Of a stretch of DNA of 64,000 nt, positions 42,154 to 53,068 are shown piece after piece. This stretch comes from Treponema sp. GTDB lineage: Bacteria; Spirochaetota; Spirochaetia; Treponematales; Breznakiellaceae. The translations under genes were made by a program, and so were the position numbers. How positions within the stretch are numbered: the first letter of the stretch is position 1; every line of letters starts with the position of its first letter. Location of the stretch: positions 1-64,000 of the forward strand of contig WRIB01000001.1 in the NCBI GenBank assembly GCA_009782955.1, written 5' to 3'. The notes below the pieces were generated by a model. The model saw only the letters and a list, made by a program, of their open reading frames with translations. It was not told where the DNA came from and did not search any database.

Positions 42154-42912
42154 CTATCGCCGGCATTTCTCCATTTGTTTAAGCAGTGCTGCCATGTCTC
42201 TGGGTAAGGGCGCTTCAAACACTTTTTCGTTAAGTGTAATTTTGAGAGCATGCAGACCCAGTCGATCCAAAAGCGGCCGTTCATCAGCCTCGTTACCCTG
42301 CCAATTACGTTTAAATGAAGAAAGATAAACTCCCTTTTCTGTGCCGTTTCGTGAATGTTTACCGTACAGCGGATCACAAACAATGGGAAAGCTCAACGCC
42401 GAAAGATGAACACGTATCTGGTGGGTTCTTCCTGTCTGCGGATATGCTTCTACAACACTGTAATTTCCGGCAGAAAAGAGCAGGGTAAAACCGGTATGGG
42501 AACTTTTGCCACGGAATTTATCAATAATAGTAAGGTGTTTTTTGTTGCCGTCCGGTACAAGGAGCAGTTCGCAGCTTGTCTTGCCATCGGGCCAGAATGG
42601 ACGGCCATGGATTACGGCAATGTATGTTTTTGCTACCTGCCGTTTTTCAAAAGCAACAGAAAGCTGCTGGTGGGTTTTTCTGTCTTTTGCAAATAGCACA
42701 AGTCCGGAAGTGTCTTTGTCGATGCGGTGTACAACAAAAAGTTCCGCTTCATCGTTGTTTGGTTTTAAAGCCAATTGATTTTTAAGCAGCAAATCAAGCC
42801 TGGGCGCATTTTCGTCCCAGCGTTCTCCGGTAACGGCAATACCGGAGGCTTTATTTACCGCTATGATCGAATCATCCTCATGGATGATCGTAAAAGGTTT
42901 TAGTGTCGCCAT
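42154..42912 (-). CDS. RluA-family pseudouridine synthase
   Basis: FVVHRIDKDTSGLVLFAKDRKTH, YPQTGRTHQIRVHLS. Confidence 0.93.
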   Translation of the reverse strand: MATLKPFTIIHEDDSIIAVNKASGIAVTGERWDENAPRLDLLLKNQLALKPNNDEAELFVVHRIDKDTSGLVLFAKDRKTHQQLSVAFEKRQVAKTYIAVIHGRPFWPDGKTSCELLLVPDGNKKHLTIIDKFRGKSSHTGFTLLFSAGNYSVVEAYPQTGRTHQIRVHLSALSFPIVCDPLYGKHSRNGTEKGVYLSSFKRNWQGNEADERPLLDRLGLHALKITLNEKVFEAPLPRDMAALLKQMEKCRR

Positions 42913-42928
42913 ATTTGCATGATAAACA

Positions 42929-43552
42929 TCACTTTGATTTCCGGGAACCGGGCTTTACCGCCGGGGTTCCCTGTCTGCACAGGTCGCACGAACCGGCATC
43001 CCAGTTTTTTGCCTCTGCCTTACAGGCGGCATAGATTGGCCATGTTGTTTCCTCAGGTGATTTGGAATCTGCTGCCCTGCGGTCTACAATACATGCAATG
43101 GCAGCAATTTCCGCACCGAGTTTTTCCAGCACAGCGGCACATTCACCGAAAGATTTTCCCGTAGTGATCACATCTTCTACTATAAGTATACGTTCGCCCT
43201 GCCGTATCTCAAAACCCCGGCGCAGGGACATTTCTCCTTCTTCGTTACGTTCCGTAAAAAAAGAACGGAGTCCGAGTTGCCGGCCCAGCTCCCATGCAAC
43301 GATGATTCCCCCCATGGCCGGTCCCGCTACAGCATCCAGGGCAAGTTTCTTCATGTCGGCTTTAATACGCTCCGCAAGCGATGTTAATGCTTCCGTTGTC
43401 CTGTCCGGGTACTGGAGGAGTTTTGCACATTGAAAATATTTATCCGAATGACGGCCCGATGAAAGAAGAAAATGGCCTTCCAGCATGGCTTCCGATTCGC
43501 GGAGCAATTCCAGTACTCTTTGTTCCGCTGCGTTTTGTATTGGTTCAATCAT
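42929..43552 (-). CDS. pyrE: Orotate phosphoribosyltransferase
   Basis: HFLLSSGRHSDKYFQCAKLLQYP, ILIVEDVITTGKSFGE. Confidence 0.92.
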   Translation of the reverse strand: MIEPIQNAAEQRVLELLRESEAMLEGHFLLSSGRHSDKYFQCAKLLQYPDRTTEALTSLAERIKADMKKLALDAVAGPAMGGIIVAWELGRQLGLRSFFTERNEEGEMSLRRGFEIRQGERILIVEDVITTGKSFGECAAVLEKLGAEIAAIACIVDRRAADSKSPEETTWPIYAACKAEAKNWDAGSCDLCRQGTPAVKPGSRKSK

Positions 43553-43611
43553 GGTTTAATGGTAGAATCTATGCTGATGAAAATCAACCGTGGTATACCG
43601 GAGAAAAAGCA

Positions 43612-44172
43612 TTGAAACTCCTCCTCCATGTTTGCTGTGCGCCGTGTTCTGTTGCAAGTATCGTCTCTTTACGGGAAGAGGGGATTGAGCCTGTTTTGTT
43701 TTGGTACAACCCCAACATTCATCTTTTTACCGAGTATTCCATGCGGCGTGATGCCCTTCTTCAATATGCCGGGGATCTGGGTGTACCTGTTATTGCAGAA
43801 GATGAATATGGCCTTGTGCAGTTTATTGGCGCTTTGCAGCAAACTGCCGGAAAAAACGGCTTGCCGGCCTGTTTCGATTCTCCCCATCGCTGTATGCACT
43901 GTTATCGTATCCGTATGGAAAAGGCCGCTATTGCCGCTAAAGAAAATGGTTTTGATGCCTTTAGTACCACACTTTTTATCAGCCCTTATCAGAATCATGA
44001 ACTGCTCAAGAAAGAGGCGGAAACTGCAGCGGAAAAGTACGGTGTTACTCTTTTATACCGCGATTTTCGCCCCTTGTTCAGGGAAGGCCGTGCAGAAGCC
44101 AGGGCTCTTGGGCTTTATATGCAAAAGTATTGCGGGTGTATATTTTCCGAGGCTGATCGGTACAATAATTAA
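43612..44172 (+). CDS. queH: Epoxyqueuosine reductase QueH
   Basis: LKLLLHVCCAPCSVASI, FDSPHRCMHCYRIRMEKAA, YCGCIFSEADRYN; start probably TTG at 43612 (the track's 43381 start lies inside pyrE antisense). Confidence 0.88.
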   Translation: MKLLLHVCCAPCSVASIVSLREEGIEPVLFWYNPNIHLFTEYSMRRDALLQYAGDLGVPVIAEDEYGLVQFIGALQQTAGKNGLPACFDSPHRCMHCYRIRMEKAAIAAKENGFDAFSTTLFISPYQNHELLKKEAETAAEKYGVTLLYRDFRPLFREGRAEARALGLYMQKYCGCIFSEADRYNN

Positions 44173-44207
44173 AACTCAATGCAAATATCAAACCGGGCAG
44201 TATATGG

Positions 44208-45047
44208 CTAATGGTTCTTCTTTCTTAATACCTGCTTTATCTTTTGTACAAGATGGTCGGGCCGGGCAGGTTTTGCGATAAAATCGGCAGCTCCCAGATT
44301 TAACGAAGTGTTTATGTGCTGTTCAAAGCTGTTGCCCGATACTACAATAACAGGAATATTACAGAGTTTTTGATCCTTCTTTATTTTTCGGAGAAAATCA
44401 TAACCATTCATTTCTTCCATTGCCAGATCCAGAAGAATTATATCGACTTCCATGTTTTGAATCATTTCAAGCGCCTGTAAAGGAGACTCACAGGTGTAGA
44501 CATCGTAGTGCGGCAGGATATTTTTAAATTGGGTAAGCTGGGTTTTTGAATCGTCAACGGCAAGGACAATTTGTTTTTCCGTACCGCTTTGTTTTCTCAT
44601 GGTAATTTTGCCGAGTCTGCCTTTTCTTTGGAGGTTCAAAAGGTAGTCACCTAATTTGCTGTCTACTATGGCTATGTGGGACAGTACCCAGTCCCGTAAA
44701 AATCTGACAAATTGATGAGGAACAAATTGTTTCCCGCTTTCAAAATTTGTTACATCTGTTAAAACTTTTTGGATAAATTCCGCATGGTGTTTTTTATGGG
44801 CTGTAATTTCAGGAAAGGCGGTCTTTTCCATTATTTGTTCTTCGGTGGAAAAATGGTATTTTACGTAAGTAACCGCTTCTTGTACTGTTTTTTTGAATTG
44901 CTGTTTTGCCAGATCTGAACCAAGGTGACAGGCTTTGTACAGTTCATTTGTGGTTATTAGTAACTGTTTGTGCTGACTGTCAATAACGGGAATCCCTACC
45001 GAATATCGCTCTTCCCATTCAATTAAAGTATGGTTTTTTTCATTCAT
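44208..45047 (-). CDS. Hemerythrin domain fused to a response-regulator receiver domain
   Basis: WEERYSVGIPVIDSQHKQL, YHFSTEEQIM, HKKHHAEF, SHIAIVD; then VLAVDDSKTQL, DIILLDLAMEEMNGYDFL, VIVVSGNS, FIAKPARP. Confidence 0.92.
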   Translation of the reverse strand: MNEKNHTLIEWEERYSVGIPVIDSQHKQLLITTNELYKACHLGSDLAKQQFKKTVQEAVTYVKYHFSTEEQIMEKTAFPEITAHKKHHAEFIQKVLTDVTNFESGKQFVPHQFVRFLRDWVLSHIAIVDSKLGDYLLNLQRKGRLGKITMRKQSGTEKQIVLAVDDSKTQLTQFKNILPHYDVYTCESPLQALEMIQNMEVDIILLDLAMEEMNGYDFLRKIKKDQKLCNIPVIVVSGNSFEQHINTSLNLGAADFIAKPARPDHLVQKIKQVLRKKNH

Positions 45048-45135
45048 GTATATCCCACTGTGAATTATATCCGAGTATTCCGTTGTAGACAAGTATGGTA
45101 TACACAGAAAAATTAATATTGCATAATACATTATT

Positions 45136-46194
45136 ATGGTAACAATTTTCTGCCTGGTTTTTCTCTTGACTTTTTTTGCATCCTGCCGTTCTCAGCAAAC
45201 TCCGCATTTTGACGAAGCGGACTGGTTGGATCGGGTAAATGCCACAGATGCTTCTTTGCTTTATGCTGCTCATGTAAATGAAGAAGGGGAATTTTTTAAT
45301 CCCTGGATGCCCCGTTCTATGGAACCGGCCAAAGAGGGGAGAAGGTTTTTTTTCCGCAAAAAAATGGTTTTTAACGATTTCCCTGCCGGGCAATACGGGC
45401 CGGTAACAAATGATTACGATTATCTTGCAGCCCCGGTAAATAACAGTATTTCTTTTGTTGGTCATGCTTCTTTTTTTATTAAAATTGATGGCGTAACAAT
45501 AGCGCTCGATCCTTTTTTCTCCAACAAGGCACTGGTAATCGGCAAGAAAGTCAAAATTCCCTTTGATTATTCAAAGCTTTCGCAGAATCCGGTGGTTTTA
45601 ATCAGTCACAATCATTACGATCATCTGGATACAAAAACGGTAAAAAAGTTAATTAAAAAAGAAGCCGTGTTTATTGTTCCGCTGGGGCTAAAGAATTTTT
45701 TTGAAAAAAAAGGCGCCAAAGAAGTGCATGAACTTGACTGGTGGCAAAGTGTCAGTATTGGAACGGTACATTATACACTGCTTCCCGCCCAGCATTGGTC
45801 CCGGCGTATTGGCCAGAAAGCCAATACCACATTATGGGGTGGTTTTATGATAGAAGCTTCCAAAACCATTTATTTTTCCGGAGACACCGGTTATTTTTGC
45901 GGCTTTAAGGAATTCGGAAAAAAATACAAAATTGATTATGCCATTGTTACGGCCGGCTCCTATGAACCCCGCTGGTTTATGTATTATCAGCACATGAATA
46001 TTGAAGAATTTTTCCGTGCTGCCGGTGACCTTAATGCGAAAACCGTCATTCCCATGCATTTTGGAACTATCAGCCTGAGTGATGAACCTTTGGTTTATCC
46101 TCTTCATGCAATAAATACGTATCTTGAACAGAATTCTCAATATGGCAATCAGGTAAAAACTCTCCGGGTTGGTGAATATTTGAATATTCCATAA
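45136..46194 (+). CDS. MBL-fold hydrolase, UlaG/NAPE-PLD-like lipoprotein
   Basis: Lipobox FFASCRS; VLISHNHYDHLDTKTVKKL, LPAQHWSRRIG, YFSGDTGYF. Confidence 0.9.
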   Translation: MVTIFCLVFLLTFFASCRSQQTPHFDEADWLDRVNATDASLLYAAHVNEEGEFFNPWMPRSMEPAKEGRRFFFRKKMVFNDFPAGQYGPVTNDYDYLAAPVNNSISFVGHASFFIKIDGVTIALDPFFSNKALVIGKKVKIPFDYSKLSQNPVVLISHNHYDHLDTKTVKKLIKKEAVFIVPLGLKNFFEKKGAKEVHELDWWQSVSIGTVHYTLLPAQHWSRRIGQKANTTLWGGFMIEASKTIYFSGDTGYFCGFKEFGKKYKIDYAIVTAGSYEPRWFMYYQHMNIEEFFRAAGDLNAKTVIPMHFGTISLSDEPLVYPLHAINTYLEQNSQYGNQVKTLRVGEYLNIP

Positions 46195-46261
46195 GAATTT
46201 GACAAAGCAAGAAATATTTACTATCCTGAGTATACATAAAAATTTATTGAGGAGTAAAAAC

Positions 46262-46669
46262 ATGAATCGAAGCATCGGAGGTTTTATTCTCTACATTGGG
46301 GTTGCCCTTTATCTGCTTTCGGCAGGCCTTATTGGGATCTTCAGCAACGGCGGTGAATTCAGCATGATGGTCGGCAGCATTTTTGGCGGTGGCGGTCTTT
46401 CTACGGCAATTGCAATTATCTTTTCTGTGGCTGCAATTATTGCAGGGGTATTATTATTACTCCAGCTTTTTGGCATGGAATTCGGGATTATCAATATTAT
46501 CCTGATTGTTATTGCCATTTTGTGGATACTCTTTATCATTGTTCACGATATTTTTGGGCTTTTCAGGGGTCCCGGTAATTTCTTGTTCTGGCTCAGTGGA
46601 TTTGCCATTCATCTGGTGGTTCTGGGGGCAATTGCTACCGGCACCAGTATATTTGGCGGCGGTTATTAA
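46262..46669 (+). CDS. Hypothetical membrane protein
   Basis: Multiple TM segments, MNRSIGGFILYIGVALYLLSAGLIG. Confidence 0.7.
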   Translation: MNRSIGGFILYIGVALYLLSAGLIGIFSNGGEFSMMVGSIFGGGGLSTAIAIIFSVAAIIAGVLLLLQLFGMEFGIINIILIVIAILWILFIIVHDIFGLFRGPGNFLFWLSGFAIHLVVLGAIATGTSIFGGGY

Positions 46670-46830
46670 TTGATCCATAATTTAGCACCAGTGTGTTTTG
46701 AAGTAAAATAACGGAACAATTTAACCAGGGTTGCTGTGTAAGCTTCTGTGGAGTTTTGTGTTTCCTTAATCTGCATCGCTGAATAATCATTTAACGCAAA
46801 ACTCCAAAACAAAAACGAATAGCGATTTTG

Positions 46831-49032
46831 TTACTCAACCTTAAACCGGGAAACCTCCTGCAGTAAAAGGGCAATGTCTTCGCGGTTCTTGCCGCTTATC
46901 ACATTAACATGATCTATAGCAACGTTAATCTGTTCCGCACCGCTTGCCATCTCATTCATGCCGGAAGTGATTTCCTGCGTAACTTTCTCCAGATTGTTGC
47001 TTTCCGTTATTACTTCCTTGCTGCCTTCGAGCATTTCATGTGAGCCGTTCTGTACCTGCTTTGTTATCACAGTTACTTGAGTTACCCCGTCGATAATCTG
47101 CCGGCTGCCCACTTCCTGTTCCTCCATTGCATTAAGGATATGTTCTTCCTGTTCCGAAACGATCTTAACGCTTAAGTCAATGGCCTCGAATTTTGTTAAC
47201 ACGTTTTCCGTAGCAGTTGTGATCTTGTCGATAGATTCCTTTATCTTTTTTAAAACAGTACTTATCGTTTTGGACTGCACACCGGAACTTTCCGCCAGCT
47301 TGCGAATTTCGTCGGCTACTACCGCAAAGCCCTTCCCGGCTTCTCCCGCATGCGCCGCTTCTATTGCTGCGTTCATCGAAAGCAGGTTTGTCTGGCTGGC
47401 GATATTTTCCATAACCTTGTTAATCTCCAGAAGCCCTTCGGATTCGCGGGCGATTCCCTGTATGTCCGCCGCCACATCCTGTAATCCCGTCCGGCCCACT
47501 TCGGACGCTTCGCGTAAAGTTTTTACATTGGCCGCATTTTTGGTAAGTGTTCCTGTAACCGACTGAATATTGGCTACCATTTCCTCAATGGCGGAGGATG
47601 CGTTGGAAACATTAGTAGTTTGTTTTTCCACAAGCTCGTCGAGTTTATGGATATTACCCATAACCTGTTCCATGGTCGAATGGGTTTCGGTTACGCTGGC
47701 GCTCTGATTTAAGACACGGCTTTTGATACTCTTGATATTGGCGGTGATCTGGTTGATCGCTGCGGCGGTTTCGGTCATATTACTGGCGAGTTCGCTGCCG
47801 GTATCAGAAAGCATTATCGCCTGTTTTTTGATAATAATGATCAGGTTTTTGATTTTTTCCAGAGTCTGGTTAAAGTAATGAGCAAGGCTGCCAATTTCAT
47901 CTTTTGAATTGGCGGTGATAGTACGAGTCAAGTCTCCTTCGCCTTCGGAAATGTCTTTAAGGGTTTCCGCTACTTTGATGATAGGCTTGCTGATACTTCT
48001 GGAGAAAAATATTGCCGCCAGAATCACCACTATAAGAATAACGATGCTGATGATACTGCCCGTTTTTATCATAGTGTACACCGGGGCCATAACGGTATCT
48101 GTCATTACCCCTATTGCAAAGTTCCAGGGAGTTTTGGATTCTCCGACAATAACGGGAACAGTAATAATTTCCATATCAGCATCGAATGCTGCAATATGAT
48201 TGGAAAAAGTAAATTTTTTGCCCTCTTTGATGGCATTTACATAATCGTCCATACGCGAACCGACTATATCCTGTTCGGTCTCCTGCAAATTTTTTCCGAT
48301 ACGATATTCGTCGAAATGACTGACGACTGTACCGTCATTGCTGAATACCGCTGTTACGGCATCTTCATACGGTTTGTTCCGTTGGGCGATGCCCTGGATC
48401 ATATTAATATCTATGTCGATACCTACAACTCCCAGGACTTTCCTGTTCCGTGAATGTATTGGAAAGGCAATTGAAGTTAACAACGTAGGTTTTCCGCCCA
48501 CATCATATATATAAGGATCAAGAATCACTCCGCCATCCAAATTCCTGACCAACAGATAGAATTCTCCTTCTCCTGAGTTATCATTGTTTCCCAGAAGGCC
48601 TATTTCTATATTATCACCGTCACGGTACCAGTAAGGGCTAAAGCGTCCATTGGAATAACTGCCCGATTCACCTGCAAACAGGCGATCATTACCTTCCAGA
48701 ACATCCGGTTCCCAGCGGCACCATGCAGCGATAAGTTCGGAGTTTTCTACTACCATACCTTTGAGTATGGTGTTTATCACATTCCTCCGGTTATCTTCGG
48801 AGAAGCTACCGTACTGTTGTAAAACCTGTGACAGAGTCTCCGCAGAATACCAGTAATCTTCAAGATAACCCTTTACCTCGCTGCAGGATTTCTCTGCAAG
48901 ATTAACAATTGATGTATGTGTGTGTTCGGTAATAGCAGCACGGGACTGGACAAGCAGAACAATACCGACTGAGCCGACGCCGAACAGACTGAGCATAATC
49001 ATAATAGCAGTTAGTTTAAAATTAATTTTCAT
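46831..49032 (-). CDS. Methyl-accepting chemotaxis protein with dCache sensor and HAMP
   Basis: Two TMs, [52 protein letters not shown]. Confidence 0.93.
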   Translation of the reverse strand: MKINFKLTAIMIMLSLFGVGSVGIVLLVQSRAAITEHTHTSIVNLAEKSCSEVKGYLEDYWYSAETLSQVLQQYGSFSEDNRRNVINTILKGMVVENSELIAAWCRWEPDVLEGNDRLFAGESGSYSNGRFSPYWYRDGDNIEIGLLGNNDNSGEGEFYLLVRNLDGGVILDPYIYDVGGKPTLLTSIAFPIHSRNRKVLGVVGIDIDINMIQGIAQRNKPYEDAVTAVFSNDGTVVSHFDEYRIGKNLQETEQDIVGSRMDDYVNAIKEGKKFTFSNHIAAFDADMEIITVPVIVGESKTPWNFAIGVMTDTVMAPVYTMIKTGSIISIVILIVVILAAIFFSRSISKPIIKVAETLKDISEGEGDLTRTITANSKDEIGSLAHYFNQTLEKIKNLIIIIKKQAIMLSDTGSELASNMTETAAAINQITANIKSIKSRVLNQSASVTETHSTMEQVMGNIHKLDELVEKQTTNVSNASSAIEEMVANIQSVTGTLTKNAANVKTLREASEVGRTGLQDVAADIQGIARESEGLLEINKVMENIASQTNLLSMNAAIEAAHAGEAGKGFAVVADEIRKLAESSGVQSKTISTVLKKIKESIDKITTATENVLTKFEAIDLSVKIVSEQEEHILNAMEEQEVGSRQIIDGVTQVTVITKQVQNGSHEMLEGSKEVITESNNLEKVTQEITSGMNEMASGAEQINVAIDHVNVISGKNREDIALLLQEVSRFKVE

Positions 49033-49171
49033 TATTCAATCCTTTAAAAAAAATTCTGTTTGTTTAAGTATAGTTAAATAATTTGCGGAAATAAAATTTT
49101 TTATTGTTTTTTAGCTGATATAAAATTAATCTTTCTTATGCAGAATATTAATTTTACTTTGATATTTTATT

Positions 49172-50611
49172 TTAAATGCGGCTGTAGTTGGGCGCTTCCT
49201 GGGTAATGGTTATGTCGTGAGCATGGCTTTCGCGCCAGCCTGCAGCTGTAATCTTTGCAAAGTTACGGTATTGTTTTAATTCTTCCAGATTCTTACAGCC
49301 GCAGTAACCCATTCCTTTACGAAGGCCTGAAATAAGCTGGAACAGAAAACTTTTTAATTCACCTTTATACGGCACGCGGCCTTCAATTCCTTCCGGTACC
49401 GGTTTTTCGTCTTTTCCAATCTGGTAGCGATCCCCTGCGCCGTCGTTGATTGCACCAATGCTGCCCATGCCGCGGTATTCCTTGTATATTCTCCCGTCAA
49501 AGAGAATTTCCTTGCCGGGCGCTTCTTTTAGGCCGGCAAACAAATTACCAATCATTACCGAGCTTGCTCCGGCTCCGACAGCCTTTGCCAAATCCCCGGA
49601 ATATTTAATTCCCCCATCGGCAATTACCGGTATGCCGTTTTTGGCGGCTTCTTCGGAACAATCCCAAACAGCGCTGAACTGAGGTACGCCTATACCTGCA
49701 ACAATACGGGTAGTACAAATGGAGCCGGGACCTATTCCCACCTTAACAGCGTCGGCGCCTGCGTCTATGAGTCTGCGGGTTCCGTCTTTTCGCGCCACAT
49801 TGCCGCCGATAATGGGGATGTTATACTGTTTTTTTATTTCTGTAATGGTATCCATTACATTTTTTGTGTCTCCGTGCGCAGTATCAACAACAACAAAATC
49901 AACCATTGCATTTTTCAGAAGCGGCATACGAACAGAATAATCCTGGGGTGAAATTGCCGCCCCTACAATAAGCCTGCCGCTTTTATCGGTGGCAGCTCTC
50001 GGAAAAAGGTCGTGTTTTTCCATGTCTTTTACGGTGATAAGCCCTTTTAGTCTTCCTTCTCCGTCTACAACAGGAAGTTTTTCTATCCGGTGGTTGTTGA
50101 ATTTTTCCCGTGCTTCCGCTGTAGTAGGTTCACCCTGAACCACAGTCGGGTTTCTTGTCATTACTTCTGTTACTTTTAACGTATCATCTCTGCAAAACCG
50201 GAGATCTCTGCTTGTAATTATTCCTGTTAGTTTTTCGTCTTTGTTAAGGACAGGCATGCCAGAAACATTGAATCGTTCCATCATGATCTTTATATCACTG
50301 ATGCTTGCGTCTTCTCCCACAGTTACAGGGGAAGCTATGATCCAATTAAGAAAACGTTTTACATTGGCGACCTGCTGGGCCTGATCTTCCGGACTTAAGC
50401 TGCGATGAATTACCCCTGCGCCGCCTTCCAGGGCAATTGCGATAGCCATTTTTTCTTCGGTTACTGTATCCATGGCACTGGAGACAACCGGTATATTTAA
50501 TGTAATCCCGGTACATAAAACAGTAGTAATATCACAATCACGGGGAAGTATATCGCTGTATCCCGGCAGTAGTAGTACATCATCGTAGGACAGGGCTTCT
50601 TCAAATTGCAT
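49172..50611 (-). CDS. guaB: IMP dehydrogenase
   Basis: [10 protein letters not shown]-type N-term, CBS pair, [20 protein letters not shown]. Confidence 0.97.
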   Translation of the reverse strand: MQFEEALSYDDVLLLPGYSDILPRDCDITTVLCTGITLNIPVVSSAMDTVTEEKMAIAIALEGGAGVIHRSLSPEDQAQQVANVKRFLNWIIASPVTVGEDASISDIKIMMERFNVSGMPVLNKDEKLTGIITSRDLRFCRDDTLKVTEVMTRNPTVVQGEPTTAEAREKFNNHRIEKLPVVDGEGRLKGLITVKDMEKHDLFPRAATDKSGRLIVGAAISPQDYSVRMPLLKNAMVDFVVVDTAHGDTKNVMDTITEIKKQYNIPIIGGNVARKDGTRRLIDAGADAVKVGIGPGSICTTRIVAGIGVPQFSAVWDCSEEAAKNGIPVIADGGIKYSGDLAKAVGAGASSVMIGNLFAGLKEAPGKEILFDGRIYKEYRGMGSIGAINDGAGDRYQIGKDEKPVPEGIEGRVPYKGELKSFLFQLISGLRKGMGYCGCKNLEELKQYRNFAKITAAGWRESHAHDITITQEAPNYSRI

Positions 50612-50634
50612 ATTCGCTGTTCCTCCCGAAACAT

Positions 50635-52089
50635 CTATAGTTTGTTCATTATGTTACGGTATTTAACCGCCAATTTTTTTGCTTTTTTTGACGACAAACC
50701 TTTGTAATTTTCCGGTTTGGCGAAAAATGCAGTTGCCGCTTCTGTTGGCTCTGTTGTGTTTTTTTCAAGACCAAGTTTAACAAGCTGTTCTCCGATTCGC
50801 TTTAGTATGTCTTTTTCTGCGGCAAGAGCTTCGCTGAAAGAAAGGTTTTTTGTTTCCGCTTCCAGAGTGATCTTTCGTATTATTTCGTGGGCATCGGAAA
50901 TTCCGGATTCTGCAAGAAGTATATAAGCCGGTTCTGCAAGTACAGCGCCCGGAATACCGCCGCCGGAGTGGAGATTAAGAAGGCATTTTTCCCTGTCTGC
51001 CGAAAGACTTTCCATTATATGCGACATGCGGCTTATCGCCAGACAAAAACCTGTTATATAATCGGCAATAAAACGCTGGCTTGCCGAATTGGAAAGATCC
51101 CGCTGATGTTCACTGATCTGATCCATATAAAAAGTAATTACCCTGGGCATAAAAGTTTTCCAGAGGCTTTTTACATGCTCAGAATTCCATGGATTCCGTT
51201 TTTGTGGCATTGTAGATGATCCTACCTGGTCCGGGGCAAATCCTTCGCGGAGTTCTGCAATTTCGGTTCTCTGAAGATTACGCAAGTCGTCGGCAAGGTT
51301 TGCTATAATCCCAAAGGCAGTGTTGTATTCCAGTAAAAGCCGAAGGAGGTATTCGGGTTCGACAAGCTGAGTCGAATGTTCCGACGGTTCCATGTCCAAT
51401 TCTGCAAGGTATAACCGTTCCAGTTCTTCGGGATCCTTTACAAGCATACTGGTTGCATTATATGCCCCCACGGCGCCCGCAAGTTTTCCTTTTAAAAGAT
51501 TCGAGAGGCGTTCAATTTCCAGAATTGATTTTCCCAGCCGTGATACATACTCGGCAAAAGTAAAACCTACCGTAACGGGCACAGCATGCTGACCGTGGGT
51601 GCGCCCAACCTGAGCCGTATCGGCTTCCTTTTCGGTAAAATCACAAAGAAGAGCTTCCAGTTTACACAAAGCGGGCAGTATAACATTACGGCAGCAACCC
51701 TTCATCCGGCAGGCCATAGAAGTGTCCAGAATATCCACGCTTGTTGCTCCAAGATGAACAAGCGGTGCAATTTCCGCCGGGACTTTTTTCTTTAGTATAT
51801 TTACCAGAGCCCGGATATTGTGGCGGGTTTTTTCTTCTTCTATATATACTTCTTCCGGTGTAACAACAACATTGTCAGACCATTTTGAAGAAATAGTCTG
51901 TTCGTTCCGAATGGCAAGGTGTGCCTTAACAAGGGCAATTTCCGCTTTTACACAGGCGGTAATAGATCCTTCTTCAGAAAGCCAGGGTACAAGGACGTTA
52001 AAAACTTCTTTTTCCGAAAGTGAATAGCGATGATCGAGGGGAGAGATATTACGAAAAATATCACGGGTTTCCATACTCGAGCTTAACAT
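50635..52089 (-). CDS. purB: Adenylosuccinate lyase
   Basis: QVGRTHGQHAVPVTVGFTFAEYV, GSSTMPQKRNPWNSEHVKSLW; start probably MLSSSMETRD. Confidence 0.93.
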   Translation of the reverse strand: MLSSSMETRDIFRNISPLDHRYSLSEKEVFNVLVPWLSEEGSITACVKAEIALVKAHLAIRNEQTISSKWSDNVVVTPEEVYIEEEKTRHNIRALVNILKKKVPAEIAPLVHLGATSVDILDTSMACRMKGCCRNVILPALCKLEALLCDFTEKEADTAQVGRTHGQHAVPVTVGFTFAEYVSRLGKSILEIERLSNLLKGKLAGAVGAYNATSMLVKDPEELERLYLAELDMEPSEHSTQLVEPEYLLRLLLEYNTAFGIIANLADDLRNLQRTEIAELREGFAPDQVGSSTMPQKRNPWNSEHVKSLWKTFMPRVITFYMDQISEHQRDLSNSASQRFIADYITGFCLAISRMSHIMESLSADREKCLLNLHSGGGIPGAVLAEPAYILLAESGISDAHEIIRKITLEAETKNLSFSEALAAEKDILKRIGEQLVKLGLEKNTTEPTEAATAFFAKPENYKGLSSKKAKKLAVKYRNIMNKL

Positions 52090-52126
52090 AGAAAAGGGGT
52101 TTTGTCCAGCGGTCACGACGTCCGGA

Positions 52127-52636
52127 TTGTATTTTACATTATCAATATTTTACAATATGATGGAAAGCATGAACATTATACCCTTAGACGTGTTACCCGC
52201 GGACATTCCATCAATTGATGAAGATGTTAATGACATCATCAATTCATTCCCTGAAATACAATTTAAAGCAATGGAAATTGAGATATTCAGGGATCTATGC
52301 GGCAATAACAATTTGATAACCTGGGACCCTCAGGATATAATTAATTTTTTTAAAACACCGGGAATTATAATTTCTGGTTGTATTCCGGATATAAAATTGA
52401 GTATGTTGGAAACAAACGCAGTAATTGCCGCTCAATTTAATACTGTACAAATAAAGAACATAAAAAAAATAATGTTTTGCGTATATGGCACTGCTGAAAG
52501 CCTAAATTCATATGGAAGGCTTATGAATTTTTGTGTTAAATTTCTTCCTACAGAAATTGAAATTTTATCCGGACTTATTGATGATAAAAATACAGAGAAG
52601 GATAGTTATACCTTAAAGTATATTGCTATCTGTTGA
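52127..52636 (+). CDS. Hypothetical protein; C-terminal half resembles FtsZ/tubulin C-terminal domain
   Basis: KKIMFCVYGTAESLNSYGRLMNFCVKFLPTEIEILSGLIDDK..YTLKYIAIC. Confidence 0.45.
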   Translation: MYFTLSIFYNMMESMNIIPLDVLPADIPSIDEDVNDIINSFPEIQFKAMEIEIFRDLCGNNNLITWDPQDIINFFKTPGIIISGCIPDIKLSMLETNAVIAAQFNTVQIKNIKKIMFCVYGTAESLNSYGRLMNFCVKFLPTEIEILSGLIDDKNTEKDSYTLKYIAIC

Positions 52637-52668
52637 GTTTTACCTTCCTCTTTTTTTCTTTATCCTAC

Positions 52669-52842
52669 CTAATCATTTATTTCTCTTTTGTCCCGGTTCT
52701 CAGGAGAAGTTGAAATCCAAGGCCATTTTTTTACGAAATTAGCAAGAGTCCTTGTAAGGTTTAAAATATAGTCTTTTTGTTTGTTATTGAGGGTATTAAA
52801 CTCCGAGGAAAGTTCTTTTTTCCGTTTTTCCTCTGTCATCTT
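52669..52842 (-). CDS. Small hypothetical protein
   Basis: MKMTEEKRKKELSSEFNTLNNKQKDYILNLTRTLANFVKKWPW; downstream of promoter module A; track start (52869) lies in a degenerate third operator repeat. Confidence 0.5.
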   Translation of the reverse strand, partial: KMTEEKRKKELSSEFNTLNNKQKDYILNLTRTLANFVKKWPWISTSPENRDKREIND

Positions 52843-52873
52843 CATCCTTATTGCTTTTTTTAAAAGCATAGTA

Positions 52874-53018
52874 TGGTTCTTTTAGAAGCATTGTATAGTA
52901 TCTTTTAGAAGCAAGTCAATCAATAACCCCTCAGTACATATAAATATTCCATATAACTACCATATACATATAAAATTCCAAAAACTTCATTTTTTTGGGC
53001 GAATTTGCCCAAAAATGC
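52874..53018 (-). promoter_or_regulatory. Promoter/operator module A: TTGACT-N18-TACAAT with two TGCTTCTAAAAGA direct repeats and upstream palindrome
   Basis: Minus strand GGGCAAATTCGCCCAAAAAAATGAAGTTTTTGGAATTTTAT...TTGACTTGCTTCTAAAAGATACTATACAATGCTTCTAAAAGAACC. Confidence 0.8.
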
Positions 53019-53050
53019 ATCGCTGCGGCCTTGCTTGCTATCTGTTGGAG

Positions 53051-53068
53051 GATTCATTAGAATGAATC
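53051..53068. promoter_or_regulatory. 18-bp palindrome directly before the XRE start codon, possible autoregulatory operator
   Basis: gattcatt-ag-aatgaatc. Confidence 0.6.

Noticed and set aside
43381-43611. N-terminal extension of the queH ORF
   Set aside because: Overlaps pyrE on the other strand; conserved protein begins at LKLLLHVCCAPCS, so a TTG start at 43612 is more likely.
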